Shown here one piece after another: positions 37,816 to 50,155 of a stretch of DNA of 64,000 bases. Each line of letters opens with the position of its first letter. Position 1 is the stretch's first letter. The DNA is taken from positions 1,022,233 to 1,086,232 of the forward strand of contig JACDOX010000013.1 of NCBI GenBank assembly GCA_014549065.1, read 5' to 3'. Origin of the DNA: Cardinalis cardinalis (Eukaryota > Chordata > Aves > Passeriformes > Cardinalidae). The notes under the pieces are model-generated. The model worked only from the letters and a program-made list of their open reading frames with translations, was not told where the DNA came from and did no database searches. The position numbers and the translations under genes are program-made.

Positions 37816-40800
37816 TTATTTGTAATATTTAAGAAATGTTTTCTTTAACTATCCCCTTGAATGACCTTAGCAGCAAAAATGTTGAGAAAAGAAGAATTAA
37901 ANCAGTGCCAGAGAAGGGAAGCCAAAGCACTTGGGCATGCTGGAAGTCAGGGGCTGTGCCAGCTGTGAGCTGGGGAAACAGCTGGGCAGGGGAAAGGTGG
38001 CAGCACTCTGCAATGGTGGTGCCTTGCAATGGGTCACCTCTTCAGGGATCTTCTGAGGCTTCACTGCTTCACTTTCATTTCATACACTCATAGTCCACTC
38101 TTTTACCCAGATTGGGAGCTACTGTTTATTTCCAGTCTGCTTGGGAGTCAAGTCAGTGGGATTGCTTCACTTCTGCCACTCTTGCAGGAAAAGAGCTTGT
38201 GGGGAAAATCCTCAGTGCCTGCATGACTTNCTTGTATTTGTTTTGCTCCTTTGGCATTTGGAAAAAACCTTGTGTTGTACAAGTACAGAGTAGAAGTTAG
38301 ATAAGAATAGGACAGATAGATGTTTTCCTTCTTTGATTTTTATTATTCTATTAACTGCAGCTGGTATAAAGTTCTGATTAAATCTGTTAACTCTGCATTT
38401 GATTTTAGGGAGACACTATTNATTAGTAAAAGCATGGTTCACTCTGCCTGCAAAATCTTGCTGCTATTACAAGGTCTTTGACGTCACAGTTTCTCATCAT
38501 GACATAAATAATTTGTATTTGTATTAATTATTTGTTAAATATGGATGGTGACAATCTGGATGGATTGCAAAAGCTGCTGTCTGTCCCATTCTCAGGAATC
38601 ATACAGAAGGAAGAAATTCAAGTGGGTATACTCCAAAGTGTTTTATTCAACAAGTGCTGCAATTACTCAGTCATGAAGTAAAGCCAGCTTTCCGCTAGAG
38701 GTGCATATAGCATTGCTGATCTAGGCAGCCCCCTACTGCATAATCATGAGTACTTTTTATTTAGTGAATACTGATGTAATTTAGCAGCCCTTATAAGTTG
38801 ATAAAATCTGCTAAAGTTCAAAACCATTTTAGAGAAAGGGCCAGAGTAAACATTAACAACCTCATTTGCTTAGGTTGGCTAACTTGAAAAGGCTGCATAA
38901 CATCAATGAAAATGCTTTGTCAATCACATTCTACACTAGATTAGTCTTAAAGTCCAAGGAAGAATCAAAGTTCACCTAAGTATATAAACTTCTGTCTAGC
39001 ACTCTGGTATCATTTACATGTTTAACGAAAAAGAAAAATGAAGGAGAAGGAAAAGTCAGTAGCTATTCAGGAAATAATAGACGCTTCAAAAATAAAACTG
39101 GTGAGCAAATATTTTCTTTGTCTTTCTTCAATACTATAAAAGTGTTAGGTAGGAAACTGTGTCTTTCAGTTGCTTCAGTAGCAAAAAAACTAACTATGAA
39201 AAGCACAAATTCAGAACTCCTCAGGCCTGTTTCCTGCAGCTGGAAATATCTTTTGTTATCACTGCCACTGCTGTTTTGAATGTCATGCGAATGTCAGATG
39301 AAGGCTTGCTTTTGGTATTTCACACTATTTAGTAGTTTGAGGTGGAAATGGGCAGTGTACAGCNCTCTTGCCTGTACAATTTACCTCATGCTGCAGAAAA
39401 GGTCTTCACAGAAAAGAGCATGCATTTCCTTGGGTCAGGAGAACTGTGATCTACTTTTACATAGCCACAGCATTCAAAAGCTGTGCAAAATGACCAAAAA
39501 GCTCAGCTCTGTCTCTGGCACACTAACAGACCAATGTCGACTAATCCTTCTATATTTTGGGGGTAGAGCTCTGGCTGAAGGGAGCTAAAAGACTCAATTT
39601 TCATGCAACTATAATAAAGTTTCCAAAACTCTGAAACTAAGGGAAACTTTGCCTCTCTGGTTTCCTCTTTCTAAAAGGTAAACAGACAGAAATGAAAGTA
39701 TTATTCAAAAATATACAGTTGTTTGNATGCAAGTACCTTTTACAAACANGGTCTTTATTGCAGACCTTAACATNTGTTTAACAGCAGCNAGAGAAAAGGA
39801 TAGTTAAAACAGTTTTCTAACTCTCCCAGTATTCATTCCTTATTAATTCCAAGCCCCTGTGCAGCAGGATCTGCCAGCAAATTCCTGCTGTTTGGGGCCA
39901 CCAAGAAGATTTTGTTTTATCCCAAAGCCTCTGCTGCATCTTGTGTTGTTCTCTGTATACAGCAATGCAAGACTTGAAGTCCTTAGGACGCAGCAGGCCA
40001 TAAAGGAGATCATATTTAGCTCACTGCTGTCTGCAGCATACAGGTTATGATGCCTTCTGGAGAGAAACNTTATGAATTTCTGTCAATGGCATTTACATAG
40101 GTTAAATAAAAGACTTGTGGGTTTAGAGACAACAATGGTGGATACTTTGTTCTCCAGNTGCAGTCCAGCTTTTTACTGCAAGACAAAACTATCTTGTGGA
40201 AAACAAGAATTTATTGTCCATTTTCATAAATACACTTCCAAAAGTACAACTTTAATGATCATCTTAGCACTACTTTTCCATCAGCCTAGGCCTTCAATGC
40301 CCTTTAATATTTNTGCAAAGTAGTTTATTAAGTAGCTGGCTATTTACACTATATTTAAATTTATATTTATACATATTTATATGTACACTAGAAGTATGCA
40401 TTTGTGAATTTATCTGAAATCAAACACTACAGAAAGGATTTTCAACCAAAATGAAATTCTGCATGGTACACCCATGTGGAAACACTAGAACACAGAAACC
40501 TTACTGCAATATGTTCAGAGACTTAGNTGTTAGATAGCATCTCAGAGCACATAGTATAAAGCATAAAATATATAGAGTATATGATAGAAATAAATGTCTT
40601 TTTCGCTTCTCCCTCAGTCTTATTTTTTTCCACTTTTTTTTGTGCTTTTCATTGCTTTTAGAGGGAGAATTTAAATGATTTGATATATGCATTTACATGC
40701 TATATCCAACAAAACTGAAGTAAGGTGGAACCAGGAATTAGTGCNTTAGCTGGTGTTACTTGTGAAATAATAGTAGGATAGCTAACAGATCTATCATTTA

Positions 40801-43284
40801 ATTGGCATCTTTTGTTTTCAGAACCTGGGGTTTAGTGGGCAGTACTCTTANGAATTGATTTCCAGCCGCAAGTTGGGTGATGGCATTATCACAGCATCGC
40901 TTAACTTCTGGACTGTCTGTCAATTTTGTGATCAGAAAAGTAAGAAAGAGCTAAAAACATACAATTAAAAGGTAGTAATTGAAAGGGCATGTACATCATG
41001 CAAAGGGTCAATTCTCCAGAAAATTCCTTTGCTTGGTCATATTTCATCAGACATTTATCTAGACAATGGACTGCTAAGTATATGACCAGGGCAGAAATGT
41101 ACTATGACTAGAATATGAAGAGAGTTCATTTTCTCAGATGAATAATGAACCACCTTGATGATCATTATTGAATGATAAAAAATGAACCAGTTTTCATGCA
41201 TAATATATAATATCTGATATAATACATCTGAACACTAAGTTCCTGGTTGAGGATTGTGTAATTATGAAACATGTTAAAGATAAATATAGAAGGGGATAGA
41301 ATTTTTTCAGATGAAAACAAATCTGAGAAGGATAGTATTTTCTGCTAGTCTCTTTGCACAATAAAAAGAGAAACTGGAGCATGTTTGAATTGTTATTGTT
41401 GAAGACCATTTGTACCCAAATATAAGTATTTTTTATTGCAATTGCAAAAGGACCATGAATATTTAGCTGTAAATGGGATCTTCTAGATTCTGAGAACAGT
41501 ACACTACAAATTCTTTGGCAATTAATAGTGCAAACACATCCTTACAAATAAAAAGGATAACACAGCTTATGTTCAACTTTCTTCAAGCAGCATAGCAATT
41601 GAGAAAGAAAGCTGAACTCTAGTCTTTCCAGCACAATACTTGTATTGACAAGATTATGCATCCTGTCTGCAATACATTTGAAAAGATGAAAAGTCACAAT
41701 TTATTAAAACACACATTGAAGATACAAGAACTACACCGGTTTTCCCCTTGTCAAAACCTGCAAACACCNACTACACCAGGTATTGTTATTTAGAAAATGG
41801 ATTTGTTAATATGTGTTAATATACGTTTATTGATCAACTCACTATTTGGCCAAATTCAGTGCACATTTTGAGGTCAATCCATGAACATGAGAGATTGAAA
41901 AAGGGTTTTGTTTACCTGTCAGGAATAAATTGTAAAGGCATGACAAGCAATCAACTCTGCTTTTATGTTTGGTACCCCAGTACCACAAACACAAACTTTT
42001 ATGGCATATGTGAAGTGAACTGTGGACACAATTTCATACTGAGATTTTTGTATTTGGGATGCATGTATGGGATAGTAATGTAAACATTGTGCAAAATTCC
42101 TACTTTTGTGGNTTTTTTTTTCTTTTATTAAAGCGACTAAGCAAGAAACACATTGAAATAGATGGGTGCTAAATTTTTTTGTGGCTAAGAAGAAGTAGCC
42201 TCATTTTCCAAAACTATTCCTTGAAGTGTTGCTATCAATTAAGCTCGTGAAAACATGACTTAAGTGGGGTATACTTAGGGGTGGGAAATGATAAAATATT
42301 GCACAGATCTTTTGCTTTAGATGCAGTCTGAGCGAGTACTAATTTTTACCAAGAACCAAAACAAATTTTATCTTGCAGATACAGTACTCAACCTTTCAGG
42401 CTAGGCAGCTACATAGTCTCTCTTTTCTTGTGACAAGTAAAGCCACCTGTGTAGTGGTTCCCTGCTAAGTTAGCCAAGTCTGCAGGTGCAGTACAGGCCA
42501 TCTGACCATGTGTAATAGGGTGAATGATCCTCAGAGTGCTCTGCACAGCACAGGAGCTGCTGTGGAAACGTGCCACACACTGCTACTGCAGGAAACAGGC
42601 ACTCTGGGTGGGTTGTTTGTCTGCAGCTATTAACCCTGGNAAAAAGGATAGCAAAGGAAGTTCCTGCTAGCAGGACTATTTCTGCAGCTTGCTTCCCACT
42701 TGCCTGTTTTCATGAGCACTTCTGATTCAGGCAGAATAAAGATGTGTGGTAGAGGCAGTCTGGTCCTGACCTCTGTCTTCTCTAGGGACATCCTGACCTT
42801 TCCAATCACACTTGTGAGTGTGACTGTGAGGAAGTGAGCCCCTTGGAGAAATGGCAGCTGGACAACAGGACAGGCTATCCTGTTGTCTGTTTGCAGGTTC
42901 CTCAAGGGAAAGCAGGCTGGCTGATGAACTGTTCTGACCTGCCAGGACAGTCCAGATACCGCAGATGAAGAGCTCTTGATACCTTAGAGTTTGGCCATTT
43001 TAGACTACTAGAACATGTCACATGTCTGCTTTTTGAAGATAAACGCACCCACCATCATTCTTGAGTAGTGACATCCTTTGAGTTTTTGGAGAGCTATTGG
43101 AATTAATCTTTTTTAGCTAGTCATGCATATCCAAGGTTTGATATCGATAACCTTGTGTGTGAACACATTTTAGTAAAATGCAGTACAGGTTATTTAGAAA
43201 GTAACTGAACAGAATTCCTTTCAGGCTAAGGAGCAAGCTAAAGAGAAAATAAAGTTTTTCTATTTAAAATAAAAAACATATTAA

Positions 43285-43910
43285 TCAAGTGCACCAATAA
43301 TCAATCCTTGATCTCAGTTTACCTAATATTTTCATTAGTGATCTTGGAACAAAAAGACACATTTATGCTGATGAAATTTACTGAAGTAGCAAAAGTAAAA
43401 ATATTGCCAATACAAAGAAGGATGAGGATATCATAGAGGAAGAATTACATGACTGTGATGACAGAATAGTCTAAATGGAAGGAATGTAATAGTANTGAGT
43501 GGAAGGTCATTCATTTAAATACTAATAACAGGAATGTCTGCAGTAAGATGAGAACTCATTAACTGGAGATGACAGAAAAAGGTCTGGTTACATTAGTTGT
43601 TCAGGGGATAACTATAAGCCATCAAAATGATGGGACTGCATAAAGGAGATAAATATGATCTTAGTATCCATCATGAGNCTGATTTCCAAGAGACATGAGG
43701 AAGTATCTAGCGTGGGATTCACTGGGCACGAAACTCTNTGAATAGGCAAAAAATATGTAGGCAAAAAAGGTGTCTACCCTTCAGAAAAACTAATTCAAAG
43801 CAGAAAAGGTAGAGAGAGGCGCTTGTTAGAACATGTCATTGCATGGGAAGTCTGTCTGAAGAACCANGGCCTGTCCCATTTAGCAAAGCAAAGTTCCAAG
43901 GGAGCTGTGT
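43285..43910 (+). mobile_element. Ancient CR1-clade LINE fragment (ORF end and 3' region)
   Basis: The sequence matches the remembered C-terminal RT and post-RT region of old CR1/L3-like elements: TTTTCATTAGTGATCTTGG, ACTAATAACAGGAATGTCTG, GAACTCATTAACTGGAGATG, ATAACTATAAGCCATCAAAA, TAGTATCCATCATGAG. It is degenerate, with no open frame left. End points are approximate. Confidence 0.7.
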
Positions 43911-45619
43911 TCACTCCCAGTAGTCACCTGGGGGGGGACATTAAACAATGACATATGTGTTAAAGAAACACAAAACAAAATAAAATTTGTCTACAAATGG
44001 AAATAAAATATAAGGTTTTTGACAAATATTTCCAATCAGTCAACTTTTTTAACATACTCCAAATAAAAACATCGGGGATGTGAAACCTAGACAGAGCANT
44101 ATTGGCTAATGAACTAGATTATGTAATGATATGTTAAATTAACTCAATGTCCAGGAAATGCTTTTTAGTCCAGGCTGGGAATTACCATTTTCAGAGAATT
44201 CTCAAATTAAGAAAATTCTAGNTTTGGAAAAGGGTTGTGCTGTTATTTTTTAGCTTGGCAACACTCACTGTGATGCAACCATGATCCTTACAGACTTGAA
44301 TTNTACTGTAAGGCAAACACATTGTGCAAAGATTAGCCAAAATGGAAAAATACTTGAATAATATGTGATCATGCAAGTGAACACTGTTGTGACATAGACC
44401 TGTTCAGGGACTAGAAGTGAACAGGCATAGACAACCTGTATTGATATATTTTATTGCTGTATNCAAAATCCTTCTCTTGGAAAATATGGAAATGCTAAGT
44501 CTTCCTTAAAATTACATGATATTTACCAACAGCTATCATGCTATAAGATTTGGAATACCAAATAATTTCCTTTCATAAGGCAATGCCTTTCATGCTATGT
44601 TTTTCTTTATAAAACCTCCCCAAACTTGGTATTAGAGACTGCAAATTGTNATCAAAGCTATCCATTGCTGCTCATCCATGCTGTTAATAAACCTTCAGTA
44701 TTTGCTACACAATCCTGCCTGCACAGCAGTTCAGACCCAAGTATTGAACGTAGCAATCTTCTCTCGATGAGACCTCCATAGGACTTCTCTTGGACACTGT
44801 CAGCAAGCACAAGGTCACAGGTGCCTGTGAGGTGTATTCACTCAGGTAGTCCAGCTGAAGTTTGCTTTTATAATTGGTCTAAGCTTCAAAGTTCAGTATC
44901 TTTCAGGACTGAGCCCCATGAATAGAAATTCTCATGTTCCAGTCTTTGCACACAGGCATTGAAGATCCCATGACACTTTANACAAAAGGAAGAATGTTAA
45001 CCCCAGTGTCCTTGCCAAATACTAACTTCGTTAATTACAGCCTGCTTTCTTTAATGCTCCTTGCGGTTTTAATTAGAAATTTTATTATTCTCTTCCTGTA
45101 CTATTGTCACTGGTTATTCCCAGTTAACCATTTGCTGTGCAAAAGGTTGTTGCTCTTTTATCCAAAGCTGGCTGTATTTCAGAAGTGGGAAAGATGGCGT
45201 ATTATATTCTGCTATTTTTAATATTTCTGTTCTCATTCCTTATGAGCTGCTTGCTTTTAAATTCCTTGAAACATANACATAAATATAAGTATAATGAATG
45301 CAAGGTTTGGAAATTATGTGACTTACAAGGACTTCTCAGAACAACACAGGTNTGACCCAATATGACACCTGCAAGATAAATGATTTGCCAGTACCTAGGA
45401 ATTTTCATAACCAAAACTCTGTGTTTCCACATCTAAATTGAAAACAACAACATGCTTTTGATATGGTGCAATCAGCTGGATTTTAAAAGTTTTTTGGGAT
45501 TCATCAAGTTTCACAGTGCTGTAGAATAGTAAGATCATCATTGTACACATATTGTATAATTCTGCCATTTTAAGTGATTTGTACTATTAGTAACATTGTG
45601 TTGAATTTTTGTGAAATTA

Positions 45620-45658
45620 TGTGTGTATGTGTATATATATATATATGTATATATATAA
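45620..45658. repeat. TG/TA compound microsatellite
   Basis: Alternating TGTGTATGTG passes into TATATATATATATATGTATATATATA. Simple repeat in intron 3. Confidence 0.9.
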
Positions 45659-46584
45659 ACTTATCTTTTAATGTAGGCCTGGAGGCTATTTGAAGCCTCA
45701 GTACTGCAAAAACTTTCTTTGCTTAAACACTAGAAGCAATAAATTGCATTATGATNTATGGAATTTTGGTACACATCCAAACAGCTGGATATATTTTGAC
45801 TCACAATTTCTATAACATATTGTGTTATATATTTTGATTTTATAATTTGAAAATTAGTTACTTACAGATGTCTACATTTCTAAAAGAACTTCCTGTTTTG
45901 TCAGACAAAAAGTATATTTCCTCATGTTGTATCAAAANCAGCCAATTTCTATTATAAGATTGCTCAGTGTTCAGTAACATTAGCAGAGAAATTCCTTGGA
46001 ACTTTCTATACTTGATATCAAAGCAGAGCAAATTCAGGTAGACAGTTTCAACAAAATACTTTGACATATTTTTTGACTGCATATTATAAAAGTCTCTGGT
46101 AATCAGAACAATTATTAATTTTAAAGGAAGTCTTTCTTTTGTGATTTTTAAAGTAAGAGTTTATTTGAAGACTTTCACATTAGGAGCCCAGTGAGATTTA
46201 TTTCCTGAGAAGGTACACATGGGAGGCCGGCAACATTCACCCCAAACTTTCTTCAGAGTCAAGAATAAGAGACAGAGATCATTCAGTTCATTTGGACACA
46301 CTCAGGTGNCCAAAACAGGTCACATTAATCGCTTGCTCTTTCTTCTCCTGATCCTGAATCCTGACACTGAGAATTATTTCTTGCACACTAATTCATAGCA
46401 GATTTTTTGTGTTAACTATGAATGAGTGTGTCAAAGGGAGACCGCCAGTGGCCATATCCACAAAGCCACTTATCTGTCATAGTGGCCATTGCAAAATAAT
46501 TCNGATTTCTACTGAATTCACAGAAGAAAGTCACAGTTGATAGTGCAATTGGCACTAACTTTCCATAATGTTTCTTGTTACCTG

Positions 46585-46765
46585 TGTCAAGATGACAGGC
46601 CTGTAGTTCCTCCATCTTCCTTTTGGCCCACCTTGTAGATGGGCATCACATTTACTCCAGTAACTGAGACCTTCTCAGTTAGTCAGGACTTCTGGTAAAT
46701 TACTCAAGATGGCTGAGTGAGCTCTTCTGCCAGCTCTCTCAGGGCCCTCAGCTGAATTTTAGACT
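46585..46765 (-). mobile_element. CR1 LINE fragment, antisense RT region
   Basis: The + strand reads GATGACAGGCCTGTAGTTCC, AGATGGGCATCACATTT, GAGACCTTCTCAGTTAGTCA, AGCTCTTCTGCCAGCTCTCT. This is the reverse complement of the coding part of classic CR1. It is short and truncated at both ends. Confidence 0.82.
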
Positions 46766-46797
46766 TTAGAAATTTAACTAGACTTTAGAAATTTAGC
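46761..46797. repeat. Tandem duplication of about 18 bp
   Basis: AGACTTTAGAAATTTA occurs twice in direct succession, immediately beyond the CR1 fragment at 46585-46765. Confidence 0.85.
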
Positions 46798-47863
46798 CAT
46801 CTTTCAAGGATAAATTTGAATTTCTNNCTGAAAATTAGAACTAATCAATTANGTATCTCATGTTTGTATCAGCTGTGGTTTACATGCCTGTTTTTTTCAT
46901 TAATGGCATTGATAATCTACTAAGTTGAAGATTGCCACCAATGTCATGCAAATTATTGAACTTATGTACACANCTGTGTGAACTATGTAAAGAATCACAG
47001 ATATGTATTTCTCATTTCTTAGATTATTTATTAATTATATTATTTTCAGTGGTTACTATTCCCTAACATTTCCCAAAAACAGTAGCCTAAGTCATATAAC
47101 AGCCTTGCCAAAGTCCACTGGAACCTGGACATGCAGGAGTGTAGGAGTCACATTGACTCTCAATTTTTTATGTCATTCTGTTTTCATATCATTTGAATAA
47201 ACCAAATTAATTTACATGAATGTAGGAAGTAATTAAATATGATGAGAGCTAAGATGAGTTCACTCTTGTAATGTCTTCATTCCTATCACTGGAACAAAGA
47301 AAATGCAAAGGTAAAGCTGCAGTGAGTTTGTAACACTTGTCAGTTTACCCCTCANATGAAACAAAGGTACCTAACGTGAGAATGCTCTTAGCATTCAAAT
47401 CCTGCCTCTTAAACATAGCTTGTTCTGAGTAATNCTCATCTGAATTCCAAACATTCTTTAAAAAAGTATTTTCATTGAGAGATCAAATGTATAAGCAGAT
47501 TTTTAAAAGTGACTTGGTGTTNTGATTTATAATGGTATTCAAGAATTTTCACTTTTCTTAAGTAATAAAACTCTTGTTTAAAAATGAGCATGTTACTTAT
47601 ATGTGTTCAATAAGAATTGTGATTGCTTCATTTTGCAGTATGTAATAGAACTGGGAGACTTTACCCCAAATTAGATTCTCAGATTATCTAGTAAAGTTAT
47701 TAGTTAATTTAACAAAATCATTATTTAAAAATAAAGCTAGTTTAAAATTCCAGCTTTAACGTAAAATACAGGAAGCACTGCCACGGAAAAACTTCACAGT
47801 GAGCATGTAATTGGGAAAATGGTCTCCATTCAAAGTAACTTGTGATGAAGCTCACAGTCTCTA

Positions 47864-47912
47864 CAAAAAGAGAAATTACAAGAGTCTGAAAAAAGAGAAA
47901 TTACGAGTCTGA
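47864..47912. repeat. Tandem duplication of about 24 bp
   Basis: AAAAAGAGAAATTAC followed by GAGTCTG is present twice back to back, with a one- or two-base difference between copies. Confidence 0.85.
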
Positions 47913-48493
47913 TTCCCAGCAGACCTATGGTTGGTGTCTTAATGACCTGCCTGGAAAATTCCAGGTTGTTTCAGGATCTGTAGCTGATGGGCACATCTGT
48001 AAAAACACGTTTTCTTGTCTATGAAAACTAATTTTCTTAAATAACTCCTAATTTCCTTTCATGCTTTACTGTCTCAAGTCAGTGTTTGTCTCAACATATT
48101 TTTCACCTACTTTTAAATCCTTTTGGGGCTTCTGGTGTTTTTCTTTTGTTTACTTTTGGATTTATTTTCTCTTGGCCATGTGGACCCAAAATCAGTTTCT
48201 AAGTCCTTGAGGGTTGACCACAAAAAACCTCAAAGATGTCAGCACAAATTTTATATGCATGACTAAAAAAGCCAAAAAGGTTTTNCTTTTGCTGCAGAGG
48301 ATCAATGCTGAAAGGTTGGGTGTAAGGTCATAGAAACTGAGCAAAGCCTGAACTGTTCTTCAGTAAACTTTTGCATATTTTACAGTTATTTCATATGTGT
48401 AAACTTATTCAAATAAAGGTAATTGTACAATTACCTGAAATCCACATACTTTAGCCTTACTTTTCTTAGTGTGCATTCTATGGGCTTATTTAA

Positions 48494-48522
48494 ATAATAT
48501 TATATTATATTATATTATATTT
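48494..48522. repeat. (TATAT)n pentanucleotide repeat
   Basis: About five tandem copies of the ATATT unit in intron 3. Confidence 0.9.
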
Positions 48523-49125
48523 TTTAAGGGAATAAGGATACTGGTGTACATGGTTATACATTATTCATGTTAAAACCATTAGGTTATCTGGTCTATCCTG
48601 ACAACAGTACAGTTCCTTTCTTCCAAGTATATTCTCTGATGTTCTGTCCACTCTAATTTTAACTATTACACATAACTAGGTCCCTGAATATATTGCTGGA
48701 CCAGGCCCTGTATAAGGTTCCAATTCAGAGTTTAGAGTTGTGGTTAAAAAAATCATACTGGAGAGTGTGGTCAAAATCAGCATGGTAAAGTTGACTTTCA
48801 ACCTAATGAATATTTGAAGAGCAGACATGGCAACACTGGATTTAGAAAATACAATTTGGAAGCAACTGTAGATCTGAAGCCCACACAAATGGCACCTGTA
48901 GAAAAATGGCAGACAGTGACTCTTTGCTTTCAGTTTTAGTTAATATTATGTGACAGGAATCCTTCCCTTTAGAGATATGTACATATACTCCTTCTAAAGA
49001 AAACCAGACTCATATCCAAAGATATTTTCTCCGTGCATGCATAGTTTTTTTAAAAAAATCTTTTAAGTCTTTTATCTATTTTAATTTTTTTTTCCTTATT
49101 CTTCTTTCCTTCCCTACCCCTCAAG

Positions 49126-49240
49126 CTATCTAGCAGCATTTTGGATATATATAACAGTGACCAGGGAATGGCACCAGCTAATATGGGTCTCACAAATGCT
49201 TCTTGCCCAGCTAATCTACCAGTAAAAAGGGAGCTCACAG
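49126..49240 (+). CDS. TFEC: TFEC coding exon 4 (Ser/Pro linker with VKRE motif)
   Basis: This 115-bp exon follows a pyrimidine-rich tract ending CTCAAG and ends ACAG|GTAAAA, phase 0 in and phase 1 out. It reads LSSSILDIYNSDQG, then NMGLTNASCPANLPVKRELT, close to human TFEC and to MITF exon 5. Residues 125-162 plus the first base of codon 163. The ASCPANLP stretch corresponds to the 14-3-3/mTORC1-regulated serine region known in MITF and TFEB. VKRE fits the sumoylation consensus (hydrophobic-K-x-E), as at the equivalent IKRE of MITF. Both regulatory roles are inferred from the paralogues. Confidence 0.94.
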
Positions 49241-50098
49241 GTAAAAACTCTGAGATTTTAGTACATAACTGCATAAGTGATGGTGTGTGTCTTAAAAGTT
49301 GAATCTTATCCCTGAAAAAGATATCCATAATTAAATTCCTAAGAATTTTCAGTCTCTGGTTTCATTTAAGAAAAAGAACAAAGATAAATGAGAAATGTTT
49401 TCTTTCTGTTCTTCTCTTTAGAAATTCAGAAACCATGTTTCCCCCTGTTTTTATGAACATTGTNCTTCTAAAAAACCTTAATATTTTAGAAAACAGTATA
49501 TTCTTCCACATGTTGGCTTCTGACCAACAATATAAATTATTATCATCCATTAAATTTGTTCCAGGGTAGAACAAATAGTTCTTTTAAAACTTTACAATAA
49601 GGCTATTCAAGGTAAAGCTATATTAGTGGATTACAAACTTTAAAAGTTACGTTCAATTAATCCAAAGAATGCTAAAAATCATGTACAGTTTGTTNATGTC
49701 ACTCAGAGGAAACAGAGAGTTTATTCAATATCTTACAAATCTGATTAACTCTTGCATTATGGGATATAGAAAATCCATATTCACTTAAGTGTATTGTAAG
49801 TTTTATCCTGATGTAAAATACAGGAAATTGGAGAAAAATACCCCTCAATAGCATTTCTATATTCTTAAATTTAAAAAAAAAAGTGCCATAAAAAATGTTA
49901 AGCAACATGTCAGACTTGCTTAAAATTTAGTACTGGTAGAATAAAGATTTGTCTATGATCTGTTTTAATAATAAAAAAAGTAATGCAGTAAAAGGACTGG
50001 AAATCTGGTCTCTGTGACAAGAGGCCATTTTCAGAAGATGAAAGAAGTACNGGAATTGCATTTTAAGGACTATTTTAATAAATGTTACTTTCTGTCAG
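49241..50098 (+). other. TFEC: TFEC intron 4
   Basis: This is a short AT-rich intron from donor GTAAAA to acceptor CTGTCAG. No repeat or other feature recognised. Confidence 0.75.
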
Positions 50099-50155
50099 AA
50101 GCAGATACAAGAGCAATGGCAAAGGAGAGACAAAAAAAGGATAACCACAATCTCA
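50099..50155 (+). CDS. TFEC: TFEC coding exon 5 (start of basic region)
   Basis: This 57-bp exon (acceptor CTGTCAG, donor CTCA|GTAAGT) encodes ADTRAMAKERQKKDNHNL with split codons at both ends: Glu163 shared with exon 4 and Ile182 shared with exon 6. It carries the first half of the DNA-binding basic region, including the family hallmark KERQKKDNHN. Its length equals the short form of MITF exon 6, without the six-residue insertion of melanocytic MITF. Human TFEC, as I recall it, has RALAKER where this bird has RAMAKER, a conservative change. Confidence 0.95.

Larger units (their letters stand above)
33303..49125 (+). other. TFEC: TFEC intron 3 (15.8 kb)
   Basis: This is the largest intron of the gene within the window. 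It holds three CR1 fragments (37606-37815, 43285-43910, 46585-46765), a CpG-rich patch at about 33983-34276, an AATAAA-hairpin module at 34838-34865, and TA-rich and pentanucleotide microsatellites (45620-45658, 48494-48522). The rest is AT-rich with no recognisable gene. A CACGTG E-box sits at 36846-36851. Confidence 0.75.
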
